DNA of 38,548 bases from Candidatus Aegiribacteria sp. (lineage in GTDB: Bacteria; Fermentibacterota; Fermentibacteria; Fermentibacterales; JCC-6), in assembly GCA_030613065.1 (NCBI GenBank), contig JAUWMQ010000010.1, positions 1-38,548 on the forward strand, written 5' to 3'. Below the pieces are notes generated by a model. That model was not told where the DNA came from. It made no database searches and saw only the letters and a program-made list of their open reading frames with translations. Numbering within the stretch: the stretch's first letter is position 1; the number at the start of each line of letters is the position of its first letter. Made by a program: the position numbers and the translations under genes. Below are positions 15,925-24,942 of the stretch, in pieces.

Positions 15925-18900
15925 TTAATCCATACAGGGAAAAAGTATGTATAGTGAGCCGCTATCTTCGCCTTTGCGGAGCGCACCCCCTGTGAGCTGC
16001 AGTATCAGGCAGAGCAGGGAAATCTCCGAGGAAGGGGGAATACCTCCCGAATAGTCTTCCAGTGCAGGTAGATCGCACAGTTTTGCAGGAATATTCTTCA
16101 AAATGCTCCCATCAGTCTTCCGAATTTCAACTCTTACATATTGCTCCGATCCCATGTGCAGATCTCCGGTATACTCAAGGTTCTTTTTCCTGATGACAGA
16201 TACTTTGAAAGCGGGTGCGGTTTCACTACACACGATTCTGCACAGTTGAAGTGTAACCTGCTGCATGAGATATAAACATCCCGATATATCGTAAAGTCCG
16301 CCTGATATTGAAACATCCGGAGAGAGCATTCCGGCTTCAATAAAGGAGGAAGTAAGCTTATCAATATAGAATTCGGTATTGACCCGTTCAGGGACTGTAT
16401 TTAAAGACATCTGGAGAAGTCGGAGGTAAAGGTAACCCTTGTTCATACCTTCAAAGGCGTACTTGGCGGTAGTCATAACAGCCGATACGGGATGATCTGG
16501 ATTAAGAACCTCCTTTACGCGCGAGAAGCCTCTGCTTATAGAGTCCAGAAGGCTATCCAGCATATCTCTCAATGCGCTTTCCGAACCTTCAGCTGATTCC
16601 ATCTGTTTGAGACGAGTCAAATACGACGGGTCAGAAACCGGCCACCATATGATCAGTGGTTCTCCAACATGTCCATCGAGTGCTACGGCAGCCATAGGTA
16701 CATACTCACCGCTATCTGTCTTGAGCCTCACATTCAGCCTGCCTTTTTTGAGGATACCCGAAATCGATGCGTCAAGATATGACCATTCGGTGCCCGAGAA
16801 CATATCGTAGACTGTCCGGTTGGAAACGACTCCGTCGGTTACATCCATCCAGGTTGACAGGAGTATCCTGCCGCTGCTGTTGGAAATGAGAAACTTGCCA
16901 GCTGCCCTTTCCGATATAAACGCAAACCGTCTTCCTATGGCTGATTTTTCAAGTTCCACACAGTTTCTGGCAACATTACGGGCAAAATCCTTCAGGATGG
17001 AGTATTCTCTTCCGCCGTAAAACATGCATTCCCCAATTATCTCGGTATCGGTCTCCAGTGGAATTATCCACTGGTGAGAGGCAACGGCATCTGTTTTCTG
17101 ATTGTAAGATGTTCGGGTAACTGGATTGATTCCCCGGATCTTCAGTGTCACTCTGGATGCACCGGAAACTTCAAGCAGCGCCGCTGCTGCCGCTTCCGTA
17201 ACCCTGATCCGGTCCGAAGCTGCTAACAGAGCTGATGTACCTCGACTCAGAGCAGAATATGTATCTGCTGCTTTTTTGGCTGCATTAATACTGAAGACAT
17301 CATCGGATTTTACGCCGGCCACAATGATAACAGGTTCAAGATTTCTACCTTCGACCGATTCTGTTCTGAGCAGACGCCAGGTACACCTCGCAGTTTCTCC
17401 GTCCTTATTTTCGACCTCCCAGGATTCAGGGAATTCGGAAGCTCCGTTCCTGATGAATCTCTGGGCTGCACTGATCCCACCTATACCATTGAAAAGGATA
17501 TTGGCAGCAAGTTCAGATCTGTCTATGGCAAGATCATAGGACACGCCGGTCAGTTCCTCCATAGGCTTATTCCAATGAATAACCGACCAGTCGATCCTGA
17601 AAATGGAAACTGGTACATCAAGTGCATCAATCACAGCTTCGGCAAGCTTACTCTGTCTGCTGATCAGATGATCCACGTGTTCCAGCTCGGTCTCATATTC
17701 GCTCGCGGTAAGATATGTCTTGACTGCTCTGGCTGAGATATCAGCGAGGGGAAACGCCTCAGCTGACGAATCTTTTCCCGTGTCAGCTACAATAATATAC
17801 CCGTAGGTCTTCCTTTCCGATTCGAGTGGAAATACAAGACAACTGCTGAACCAGGAATCAAGAGCTCCCATTTCACCAGCTGTGAGCCTGTACCCGATAT
17901 CGGATTCAACCAGTACAGGAGCCAATCTCAGCTCGGAAAAAACTTTAGGTATATCTTCCGGCCAATCGGGTGTACAGCCTGCAAGCTTGCTGTCCGAGAG
18001 GGGATCGGACAAATAGATCGCTACAGCATCAGCAGCCAGGCAGTCATGCAATTTTTCAGCTATTTCAGTAGCACTGAAGGTTCGACCTGAAAGGAGTGTA
18101 TTGGAAAACATGTTTATTCTCTTTATCGTTTCCAGGCAGTTTCTGTAATTCTCGTTCATTACTGTGATTTCGGAAATATCCTCGAATATCCCTACTGAAT
18201 AGAAGACTTCCCCGGAATCCTCAAGAATGGGATGAACATTTTGAAGTATTATCCTTCTTGTTTTATCGGGAAGTGTAAATCGGGCAGTCCTGGCATCCTC
18301 CTTTTCCTTTGAGTTACTTGAGAAGAATGGTCTGGTCTGGTCTTCAATGATCTCATAACTTTCACTGGGCAGGATCTCATGAAGATGGATGCCAAGAAGG
18401 TTTTCCACTAACCCGAACATTCGACCAAAAGCTCTGTTGGCTACCAGAATCCTGTAATCCTTATCGAACAGAACAAGACCGGTGCTCACTGAATGGAAGT
18501 AGGCTTGATTCATTTTTCTGCTCGTTCTGAGGCGGTTTTCTGCCTGAAAACTCTCTGTAGTGTCAAAACAGGTGCCCGCCATACCGCTACTTCCCGGAGA
18601 AAATGTACACTCTATTCTACGCTGGGCATCTGGGCGGCAGACAACTTTTATCTGTTTGCCATCCTGAACCATCTTTATGACATTTTCCCAGGAATACAGA
18701 ACTGGAGCTACAAGAATATCCTGTATATTCTTGCCAATCACATGTTTCTGTGGTATCCTGAATATACTGGACATGGATTTGTTCCATAGTGTGATGCTGC
18801 CGGTTCGGTCCGTTCCCACAATACCCGCACCGAGTTCATCAAGCATGATATTGCTCGGGCCCTGGAGTCCGGGAGTATTGAACAGGATTATCTCAACCTG

Positions 18901-19194
18901 ATCTTTTATGGTGCTGATTGACCCGTTAAGGGAAGATGTTGAAAGATGAACAGGAATATCCGGCAGTCCGCCAGCCAGAACAGTTGCCAGTTCAGTAGGA
19001 AGAAGACTAAGAGGTTCAGTTGAATTGATAAGCCTCCGAGCACTAACTCCCAGGAGTCCTTCACTGTCACCCGAAACCAGTGATACACCTGAGTCAGGAG
19101 TCCAGCTGATCCGTACCCAACCACGGGAATGTGAGGAGCCTCCAGTACCATTTTTCATCCGATTCACTCTCATCATGCAACGATGAAATCGCAA
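15925..19194 (-). CDS. multi-PAS/GAF sensor protein with degenerate kinase-like C-terminus
   Basis: About 1089 residues, no transmembrane segment, so cytoplasmic. Rough layout: PAS at 115-160 (AGIVGTDRTGSITLWNKS), PAS with PAC at 230-350 (GLVLFDKDYRILVANRAFGRMFG, FYSVGIFEDISEI), GAF-like at 355-490, PAS at 510-560 (VPVSIFRIDWSVIHWNKPME), GAF-like at 640-770 and a PAS-like segment near 780-890. The C-terminal 190 residues resemble a histidine-kinase end (final LILQLTGGALRKGEDSGSLY then ILFP), yet no phospho-accepting His box, N-box or DxGxG is visible. The frame begins at a TTG; ATGs at 19176 or 19158 are equally plausible starts. It overlaps nothing but begins 3 bases after the barrel protein stop. 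Inference: a signal integrator that does not itself phosphorylate. Confidence 0.75.
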   Translation of the reverse strand: MRFHRCMMRVNRMKNGTGGSSHSRGWVRISWTPDSGVSLVSGDSEGLLGVSARRLINSTEPLSLLPTELATVLAGGLPDIPVHLSTSSLNGSISTIKDQVEIILFNTPGLQGPSNIMLDELGAGIVGTDRTGSITLWNKSMSSIFRIPQKHVIGKNIQDILVAPVLYSWENVIKMVQDGKQIKVVCRPDAQRRIECTFSPGSSGMAGTCFDTTESFQAENRLRTSRKMNQAYFHSVSTGLVLFDKDYRILVANRAFGRMFGLVENLLGIHLHEILPSESYEIIEDQTRPFFSSNSKEKEDARTARFTLPDKTRRIILQNVHPILEDSGEVFYSVGIFEDISEITVMNENYRNCLETIKRINMFSNTLLSGRTFSATEIAEKLHDCLAADAVAIYLSDPLSDSKLAGCTPDWPEDIPKVFSELRLAPVLVESDIGYRLTAGEMGALDSWFSSCLVFPLESERKTYGYIIVADTGKDSSAEAFPLADISARAVKTYLTASEYETELEHVDHLISRQSKLAEAVIDALDVPVSIFRIDWSVIHWNKPMEELTGVSYDLAIDRSELAANILFNGIGGISAAQRFIRNGASEFPESWEVENKDGETARCTWRLLRTESVEGRNLEPVIIVAGVKSDDVFSINAAKKAADTYSALSRGTSALLAASDRIRVTEAAAAALLEVSGASRVTLKIRGINPVTRTSYNQKTDAVASHQWIIPLETDTEIIGECMFYGGREYSILKDFARNVARNCVELEKSAIGRRFAFISERAAGKFLISNSSGRILLSTWMDVTDGVVSNRTVYDMFSGTEWSYLDASISGILKKGRLNVRLKTDSGEYVPMAAVALDGHVGEPLIIWWPVSDPSYLTRLKQMESAEGSESALRDMLDSLLDSISRGFSRVKEVLNPDHPVSAVMTTAKYAFEGMNKGYLYLRLLQMSLNTVPERVNTEFYIDKLTSSFIEAGMLSPDVSISGGLYDISGCLYLMQQVTLQLCRIVCSETAPAFKVSVIRKKNLEYTGDLHMGSEQYVRVEIRKTDGSILKNIPAKLCDLPALEDYSGGIPPSSEISLLCLILQLTGGALRKGEDSGSLYILFPCMD

Positions 19195-19197
19195 GAG

Positions 19198-20328
19198 CTA
19201 GATTGTATACTGCAGACCAATACAGAATTGAGTAGAGGAATCATCAACATAATCAGAGTATTCATCTGGAAAAGATGTGCTTTTCCTGGATCTTCCACTG
19301 TTTGCCACAGCAAATTCTACTCTCATCCGGCCTACACGGTAGTCTCCTCCAATAGAGAAAGCAAGACCCACGCGGTTCATATTCTCCCCCTCATTGAATC
19401 CAACACCGGTAAAAATGTTTATGTTTTGCCTTATCGGGGTTTCAATGGAAAGCTTCCCGTTAAAGAAATTATTGCCGAATGGATCGACAATTTCACCCTC
19501 AAAACCCATCACAGTATTACCTATATGCTCCGCTCTGGCTCTGCCGGCAATGGAGATTCTGGAATAGTAGTGATCGGAAGATCCTGAGGTGTAGCACATA
19601 CCGGCACCTAGTTCATCATCCGTCAGGAGGAATCCAACATGATAGCATGCCTCTGAAAGATCCCAGCTCCATGAAGACGTTGAATCTATTTCGGGAGTAA
19701 ACTTTTCATCGTAGATATAATCGTAATTGACTTCTCCGAACCTCAATCCCGCGGATACCCCTGCCGTGAGGTTGTCGCTGATACTGTATGCAGCACCTCC
19801 CAGGGCTTCCCATAATCCGCCTTTGGATTTCAGTATTTCAACGATGTCTATCCCTGGATGGGAGGGGTCATAAGGAAGGTAATGCACTCCTTCATATTGG
19901 TGATCCGATACCTTTGTGACGCCGGCTCCAATAACCAGATCTGTTTCTGCCCGGTAAGCTACTGCACCTGTAAGTGATCCAAGACCGGTGCCTGTCCGCT
20001 GTGCAATGTCTGTACTGTCAACAACATTCTCACTCCACGCAATAAGTGAAGTGGAGGCTGTGATATTGAAGCTGTTCACATTGGAAAGAGATGCGGGATT
20101 AAGAAATACAGCAGAAGCTCCATCGGACCCGAATACTCTGATACCGACCAGGGCTGCTGATCTGACGCTGATGACATTAAGAGTGTTTCCGTATGTCAGC
20201 GCATCATGGAATCCATAGCCGTAGCTCACAGAAGGAAGCATGAAATAGATCATGAAAAGCGTAATAATTGACGATATCACACCTGAGTTGTGTCTAAATA
20301 ATAGTGTGGCAATTGAGATATCAGACAT
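19198..20328 (-). CDS. outer-membrane beta-barrel protein (PorV/FadL-like), paralogue 1
   Basis: 376 residues from the ATG at 20326-20328, chosen because AAAGGA lies 7 bases upstream; 13 more upstream codons are open but lack a ribosome site. Signal peptide: SSIITLFMIYFMLPSVSYGYG. The mature part has alternating strands with GxG turns (GLGSLTGAVAYRAETDLVIG, GLRFGEVNYDYIYD) and a terminal aromatic strand ending CIGLQYTI, as in barrel proteins inserted by BamA. The N-terminal ALVGIRVFGSDGASAVFLNPASLS fits the PorV/UPF0164/FadL-like pattern seen in FCB genomes. It closely resembles the protein at 20905-21984. Such proteins may transport hydrophobic compounds or serve as shuttle partners of secretion systems; the role is not determined here. 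Confidence 0.82.
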   Translation of the reverse strand: MSDISIATLLFRHNSGVISSIITLFMIYFMLPSVSYGYGFHDALTYGNTLNVISVRSAALVGIRVFGSDGASAVFLNPASLSNVNSFNITASTSLIAWSENVVDSTDIAQRTGTGLGSLTGAVAYRAETDLVIGAGVTKVSDHQYEGVHYLPYDPSHPGIDIVEILKSKGGLWEALGGAAYSISDNLTAGVSAGLRFGEVNYDYIYDEKFTPEIDSTSSWSWDLSEACYHVGFLLTDDELGAGMCYTSGSSDHYYSRISIAGRARAEHIGNTVMGFEGEIVDPFGNNFFNGKLSIETPIRQNINIFTGVGFNEGENMNRVGLAFSIGGDYRVGRMRVEFAVANSGRSRKSTSFPDEYSDYVDDSSTQFCIGLQYTI

Positions 20329-20397
20329 GATCAATTCCTTTCGTGTAGGCTGTGATTGTTCCTTCAATAATACAGTCAGTGCATAGTAAAATCAATA

Positions 20398-20427
20398 TTG
20401 CGTTCAGGTGTATGATAAGCATATTAT
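20398..20427 (+). promoter_or_regulatory. predicted sigma70-type promoter for ndk
   Basis: TTGCGT (20398-20403) and TATTAT (20422-20427) are separated by 18 bases. The -10 box ends 23 bases before the ndk start. It lies in the divergent gap between ndk and the barrel gene. Confidence 0.45.
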
Positions 20428-20450
20428 CGGAACAGATGAAAGGGGCTTGA

Positions 20451-20894
20451 ATGGAGCAGACATTAGTTATTCTTAAACCGAATGCTGTACAGAGAGAACT
20501 GATCGGTGATCTGATATCTAAATTCGAGCGAAAGGGGATGAAGATAATTGCTATGAAGCTTGTCAGGATCTCTCTCGAAACTGCGGAACAGCATTACATA
20601 GAACACAGGGGGAAACAATTCTATGAGGATCTGATCTCCTTTATTAGAAGCGGACCCTCGGTTATTATGATTCTTGAATCAATGGATGCTGTTGATATTA
20701 TCAGGTCAATGGTTGGCGCAACTAATCCCGCGGAAGCCGCTCCGGGTTCAATCAGAGGTGATTACGCAACAAGCCCAGGTCATAATATGATCCATGCTTC
20801 CGACTCTGCTGAATCAGCAAAAAGAGAAATAGGGCTCTTTTTCAAACCCGAAGAAATTCAGAAATACCGACTTGCAGTAAGGCCCTGGTTATAA
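20451..20894 (+). CDS. ndk: nucleoside diphosphate kinase
   Basis: 147 residues, normal family length. It transfers phosphate from ATP to NDPs through a phospho-histidine intermediate. Seen: the Lys9 start (TLVILKPNAVQR), the ATNPAEAAPGSIRGDYA segment with substrate Arg, and the active-site His115 in HNMIHASDSAESA. The ATG follows AAAGGGG at 6 bases. The gene is on the plus strand, alone, between two minus-strand outer-membrane barrel paralogues; 10 bases separate its stop from the stop of the downstream barrel gene. Confidence 0.96.
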   Translation: MEQTLVILKPNAVQRELIGDLISKFERKGMKIIAMKLVRISLETAEQHYIEHRGKQFYEDLISFIRSGPSVIMILESMDAVDIIRSMVGATNPAEAAPGSIRGDYATSPGHNMIHASDSAESAKREIGLFFKPEEIQKYRLAVRPWL

Positions 20895-20904
20895 CCTGCT
20901 GTCT

Positions 20905-21984
20905 CTACAGGTTCCAGTTAAGCCCGAAGGAAAGAAGCGATTGCGACACCTTGATATCAATCGGGTCCTCGAGCGAAAAAGCATAGGATTCTCTGGTTAT
21001 GGAAGACCATGAAAACGCTCCATTAAGAGTAATTCTTCCAAAGGCAATTCCAGTTCCGAAAGAGAGGCCGAGTCCCTGGCTTTCTATTTCCGCATTCCCG
21101 TCGATAAATGATAAAGCTCCTCTAAAGGTAAGGGAGCTGGACGGGGATAACTGTCCTATGAACTTGCCTTCCAGGATGTTAGCACCACCCGGATCAACGA
21201 TCTCAGCTTCTACTCCCAGTGCTCCCTGCTTCGAGTCTCCTGCATAGAGTAAGGCACCGGCAGCAATTCGTGCATCGTAATGATCAGTAGCGGATGCCCA
21301 TGAGATGCCTATGCTGGTCATGCTCAGGGGAATCATGATTCCTGCGTGCCAGCAGAACTCACTCTCATTCCATCCTATCGAAACGGTTGTGTCGTTTTCA
21401 TGATGCACCCTGTCCGTATATGTGGAATCGTAACTGGCTTCACCGAACCGAAGTCCAGCGGATAAACCTATATTGATCCAGCTGTCCGGGTGCCATGAAA
21501 AACCTGCGGCAGATTCGTACAGACCACCGCTTGAAACCAATTCAAAATCTTCGATAATATCATGTGAGATATCATCCCGCTCGTAATACTTGCCTTCAAA
21601 GGAGAAGTCCGAAATCCTTGCTATTCCAGCTCCCAGTGCAAGCCTGGAGCTTACCTGAAATTTCATGGCAGCAGACAGGTTAGAAAGAGAAATCCAGTTG
21701 TATTTATGGTTTCCGGTACTATCTTCAAAGGATTCGCTGATTACACCTGGGCCAATCGACATCGTGAAAGTTGTCCCGGGAATACGGTAAATATCAGCGG
21801 GATTGGTCAGAACTGAGAGGGCATCCCCGAAGCCGATGGCTCTGACTCCTCCAAGAGCCATTGTAACGGCATTGTATCCGGGAATAGAAGTGCCATTCCC
21901 ATTTGCATCAGCGTATCCGAAAGCAGATGTAATGCGCGGAATGATAAGAAGCAGTGCCAATACTGAAAATATCACAGTCCTCAT
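20905..21984 (-). CDS. outer-membrane beta-barrel protein (PorV/FadL-like), paralogue 2
   Basis: 359 residues from the ATG at 21982-21984, preferred over an ATG 21 bases upstream because AGGGGAT precedes it at 5 bases. Signal peptide: TVIFSVLALLLIIPRITSAFG. Shared features with the protein at 19198-20328: AVRAIGFGD...LTNPADI near the N-terminus, LGAGIARISDFSFEGKYYER, GLSAGLRFGEASYDSTYTD, VEAEIVDPGGANILEGKF, and a terminal strand ending LLSFGLNWNL. The two are clear paralogues of similar length. Inference: barrel proteins, either lipid/hydrophobe channels or outer-membrane partners for secreted proteins such as the C25 peptidases elsewhere in the window. Confidence 0.82.
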   Translation of the reverse strand: MRTVIFSVLALLLIIPRITSAFGYADANGNGTSIPGYNAVTMALGGVRAIGFGDALSVLTNPADIYRIPGTTFTMSIGPGVISESFEDSTGNHKYNWISLSNLSAAMKFQVSSRLALGAGIARISDFSFEGKYYERDDISHDIIEDFELVSSGGLYESAAGFSWHPDSWINIGLSAGLRFGEASYDSTYTDRVHHENDTTVSIGWNESEFCWHAGIMIPLSMTSIGISWASATDHYDARIAAGALLYAGDSKQGALGVEAEIVDPGGANILEGKFIGQLSPSSSLTFRGALSFIDGNAEIESQGLGLSFGTGIAFGRITLNGAFSWSSITRESYAFSLEDPIDIKVSQSLLSFGLNWNL

Positions 21985-22029
21985 AGTAATCCCCTGTTCA
22001 TTCATTGATATCCGTCAGAATACCATATG

Positions 22030-22054
22030 CCGCCGGCAGTCAGACTGCCGACGG
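22030..22054 (-). terminator. hairpin downstream of the 2-oxoacid oxidoreductase operon
   Basis: Twelve-base arms CCGCCGGCAGTC and GACTGCCGACGG with one mismatch (a G-U wobble on the minus strand) lie 15 bases beyond the stop of the beta-gamma fusion gene. There is no T-run, so it may protect the mRNA end rather than terminate intrinsically. Confidence 0.5.
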
Positions 22055-22068
22055 TAACAGATTATTCC

Positions 22069-23508
22069 TCAGGAGAAGTTCTCCTTCACGTACTCGTACC
22101 CTTTTCTAACTGCCTTTTCGTTCAGCTTGACGACCTTTTCGGGTTTCCCTTCGAACAGAGATGACATGAGGCTCTCTATTTCACTGGGGTCGAACATTCC
22201 TGTAACAGCTGCAAAGGCACCTACATTGACCATACTCTGTACCCTGGTGTCTCCGAGATCATCGGCAATACCGGTAATAGGGACGGCGTAGACTTTAACA
22301 TCCTTGCGGGTAGGCTCTCTATCGATGAGTGTAGTGTTATAGATGAGTGCTCCGCCCGGAACGATTATCTTCTCGAATTTTTCGAGACTTGGCTGATTCA
22401 TGGCAATGAGCATGTTGGGTTCTGTGCATTCGGATGCACCTATCGTCTCGCTCTGTATCTTGACAGAGCAGTTCGCCGTACCGCCTCGCATTTCAGGACC
22501 GTAGGAAGGAAGCCAGCTTACATTGTATCCGTATTCCATTCCAACGTTAGCCAGAGCTATACCCGCAGACATGATACCCTGTCCTCCAAAACCGGCTACC
22601 CTGAGTGCAACCTTTTCAAAGGCAGCATCTGGATTCTTAGTGAGATTCGAATCGCTGAGAGCACCATATCCAAGGATATTCTTGACTTCATCCGGATCCA
22701 TAACAGGTACCGGGCGTTCAACGGCTGGCGTATCTTCAGAAATATCCCTTAACGTACTAAGAGGGAACCTCGGGAGCATATTTTCCTTGATCCACTCCTG
22801 GGCCGGCACGGAATCCATCTTCCATCCGCTGGGACACATGCTGAGTACCTCAATAAAGGAAAATCCTTTCTTGTCCATCGCATTCTTAATACCTTTTCGT
22901 ACAGCTGCCCTTGTCTTCCTGATATTGGGCATATCATGAAGTGAAGTTCTTGTCACGTATACAGGAGCTGTCAGCTGATTAATGATCTCGCACATCTGCA
23001 GCGGGTAACCGTCAGTTTTGACATTTCGCCCGTAGGGCGTTGTAGTAGTTATTTGTCCCTCAAGTGTTGTTGGTGCCATCTGTCCGCCGGTCATACCGTA
23101 AATAGCGTTGTTAACGAAGAAAACAACCATGTTCTCCCCGCGGTTCGCCGCCTGGAGGATATTATTGCCTCCGATGGCCGCAAGGTCTCCATCACCCTGG
23201 TAACTTATCACAACCGAATCGGGATTCGCCCTGGAAACTGAGGTAGCAACGGCAGGAGCTCTTCCATGAGGAACCTGCAGGTTTCCGGTATGGAAGTAGT
23301 AGTATGCGAACACACTGCAGCCAACGGGACTGATTACAATTGTTTTATCTACAATGTCAAAATCCTCGAGGGCTTCGGCAATGAGCTTGTGCAGAATTCC
23401 ATGACCGCAGCCCGGGCAGTAATGTGTTCTGTCCTTCTCTGCTCCGGGCTTGTGCTTGTAAACATCAATGAAACCTTTAGGTTTTCTGAGTACTGTTTTA
23501 TGTGCCAT
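22069..23508 (-). CDS. 2-oxoacid:ferredoxin oxidoreductase, fused beta and gamma subunits
   Basis: 479 residues. Residues about 1-265 are the beta subunit, which binds thiamine diphosphate and an Fe-S cluster: HYCPGCGHGILH, ISPVGCSVFAYYY, and the TPP motif YQGDGDLAAIGGNN with partner NNAIYGMTGGQ. After a linker, about 300-479 are the gamma subunit (VAGFGGQGIMSAGIALANVG, SYGPEMRGGTANCSV). Together with the alpha and ferredoxin genes just upstream this makes a complete enzyme that oxidatively decarboxylates branched-chain 2-oxoacids or 2-oxoglutarate to acyl-CoA and reduced ferredoxin in the cytoplasm. GGGGTG precedes the ATG, 2 bases after the alpha-subunit stop. In many organisms beta and gamma are separate genes, so the fusion is worth noting. 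Confidence 0.92.
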   Translation of the reverse strand: MAHKTVLRKPKGFIDVYKHKPGAEKDRTHYCPGCGHGILHKLIAEALEDFDIVDKTIVISPVGCSVFAYYYFHTGNLQVPHGRAPAVATSVSRANPDSVVISYQGDGDLAAIGGNNILQAANRGENMVVFFVNNAIYGMTGGQMAPTTLEGQITTTTPYGRNVKTDGYPLQMCEIINQLTAPVYVTRTSLHDMPNIRKTRAAVRKGIKNAMDKKGFSFIEVLSMCPSGWKMDSVPAQEWIKENMLPRFPLSTLRDISEDTPAVERPVPVMDPDEVKNILGYGALSDSNLTKNPDAAFEKVALRVAGFGGQGIMSAGIALANVGMEYGYNVSWLPSYGPEMRGGTANCSVKIQSETIGASECTEPNMLIAMNQPSLEKFEKIIVPGGALIYNTTLIDREPTRKDVKVYAVPITGIADDLGDTRVQSMVNVGAFAAVTGMFDPSEIESLMSSLFEGKPEKVVKLNEKAVRKGYEYVKENFS

Positions 23509-23510
23509 AA

Positions 23511-24563
23511 TTACACCCCATAAAGTTCGGAGACTTTTTCGCAGATCTCCTGGGCAGACGGAACATTACCACCCATTCTATTGTGCAGATCGGAAATCAT
23601 CTTTCCTTTCAGCGCAAGATTTACATCATCTACAAGCTGACCATCAGACATTTCAAATGTGAGAATGCCTTTAACTCCTCTGTCCGGAAGCGAAGCGATC
23701 TCTGTGGCAGGGAATGGAAAGAGAGTTATGGGTCTGAGCATACCAAGTTTGATTCCTCTTTCCCGGGCAAGGTCAACAGCGGAGCGAATGACGCGACTGC
23801 AACTTCCATAACCGATTGCTACGATCTCGGCATCATCCATCCTGTACTCCTCCACCCTTACTTCGTTCTTCTGGATGATCGCGTACTTCTTCATCAGCTC
23901 TCTGTTCCACCGTTCCAGATCATCATGATCAAGGTAAATAGAATTGATGAGATGCCTTGAATCGGCAGTTCCATAAACAGCCCATTCACTCTTGTCAGGA
24001 AGTTCTGTCACCGGTTCCGGAAGCTCAACAGCCTCCATCATCTGGCCGATGACACCATCGGTGAGCACAAAGGCAGGATTTCTGTACTTATCAGCCAGTT
24101 CGAACGCCAGCATCGTCAGATCGCACATCTCCTGTGCCGAGTTGGGCGCAAGCACGATAACCTTGTAATTGCCGTGTCCGCCGCCCTTAACAACCTGATT
24201 ATAATCGCTCTGCTCGGGGCCGATATTGCCAAGGCCAGGGCCACCGCGCATGATGTCTACTATTACACATGGAAGAGCCGAGCCTGCACAGTAGGAAATA
24301 CCCTCCTGCTTCAGGCTGATTCCGGGACCGGAGCTGCCGGTCAGGACCCTCTGTCCGCATCCCGCTGCTCCGTAAACCATGTTGATCGCGGCAACTTCAC
24401 TTTCAGCCTGAAGGAATGTTCTTCCGAATTTCGGAAAGAGCGCGGAAGCTGACTCAGCTATTTCGCTGGCAGGTGTAATGGGATAACCATAATAGGACTT
24501 GCACCCGGCAAGAATCGCGCCGTATACGGCAGCATAGTTCCCTTTCATTAATTTTCGAGGCAT
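23511..24563 (-). CDS. vorB: 2-oxoacid:ferredoxin oxidoreductase alpha subunit (VorB/KorA type)
   Basis: 350 residues. Sequence blocks match the VorB-type alpha chain: [71 protein letters not shown] and [17 protein letters not shown]. It supplies the pyrimidine-side site for thiamine diphosphate and the transketolase C-like domain near the end. The substrate, 3-methyl-2-oxobutanoate (from valine) or 2-oxoglutarate, cannot be decided from sequence. GGAGGTGAG sits inside the end of the ferredoxin gene, and the ATG follows that gene's stop at once, so translation is coupled. The set suits amino-acid fermentation in an anaerobe. Confidence 0.92.
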   Translation of the reverse strand: MPRKLMKGNYAAVYGAILAGCKSYYGYPITPASEIAESASALFPKFGRTFLQAESEVAAINMVYGAAGCGQRVLTGSSGPGISLKQEGISYCAGSALPCVIVDIMRGGPGLGNIGPEQSDYNQVVKGGGHGNYKVIVLAPNSAQEMCDLTMLAFELADKYRNPAFVLTDGVIGQMMEAVELPEPVTELPDKSEWAVYGTADSRHLINSIYLDHDDLERWNRELMKKYAIIQKNEVRVEEYRMDDAEIVAIGYGSCSRVIRSAVDLARERGIKLGMLRPITLFPFPATEIASLPDRGVKGILTFEMSDGQLVDDVNLALKGKMISDLHNRMGGNVPSAQEICEKVSELYGV

Positions 24564-24812
24564 CTAACTCACCTCCTCCGGGACGTAATCCTTCATGTAT
24601 ACTGTGACTGCGCTGGGTTCGGGGCATGTGTAGAAACAATTACCACATCCTATGCAGCCTTCACCAACGTACTCCGAATAGTGAAATCCTTTGGAATTCA
24701 GTCTCTCCGAAATCACCAGTACACCCTTGGGACATGATGCTACGCATAGCTTACACCCCTTGCAGATATCCGGATCGATCTCGGGAAACGGGTATTCCCT
24801 GTTTTCGTTCAC
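24564..24812 (-). CDS. 2x[4Fe-4S] ferredoxin subunit of 2-oxoacid oxidoreductase
   Basis: 82 residues with two clusters: CKGCKLCVASCPKG and CIGCGNCFYTCPEP. It is the delta-type subunit that takes electrons from the thiamine-bound intermediate. The start is GTG (24810-24812), preceded by GGGAGG. First gene of the four-part operon (ferredoxin, alpha, fused beta-gamma) under the promoter at 24878-24906. Confidence 0.92.
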   Translation of the reverse strand: MNENREYPFPEIDPDICKGCKLCVASCPKGVLVISERLNSKGFHYSEYVGEGCIGCGNCFYTCPEPSAVTVYMKDYVPEEVS

Positions 24813-24877
24813 TGGAAAACCTCCCGGTTCATGTTATTATTTCCTGAATCAAATATTCTTATTGATAATATGCATAG

Positions 24878-24906
24878 AGATTACTTAAATATATGCTGCA
24901 AGTCAA
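24878..24906 (-). promoter_or_regulatory. sigma70-type promoter of the 2-oxoacid oxidoreductase operon
   Basis: On the minus strand TTGACT (24901-24906) is followed after exactly 17 bases by TAATCT (24878-24883), both near consensus. It lies about 65 bases before the GTG start of the ferredoxin gene; the surrounding 130-base gap is AT-rich. Confidence 0.7.
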
Positions 24907-24942
24907 CGCAAAACGAATTAAATCATTCTGAATAATGAAAGA

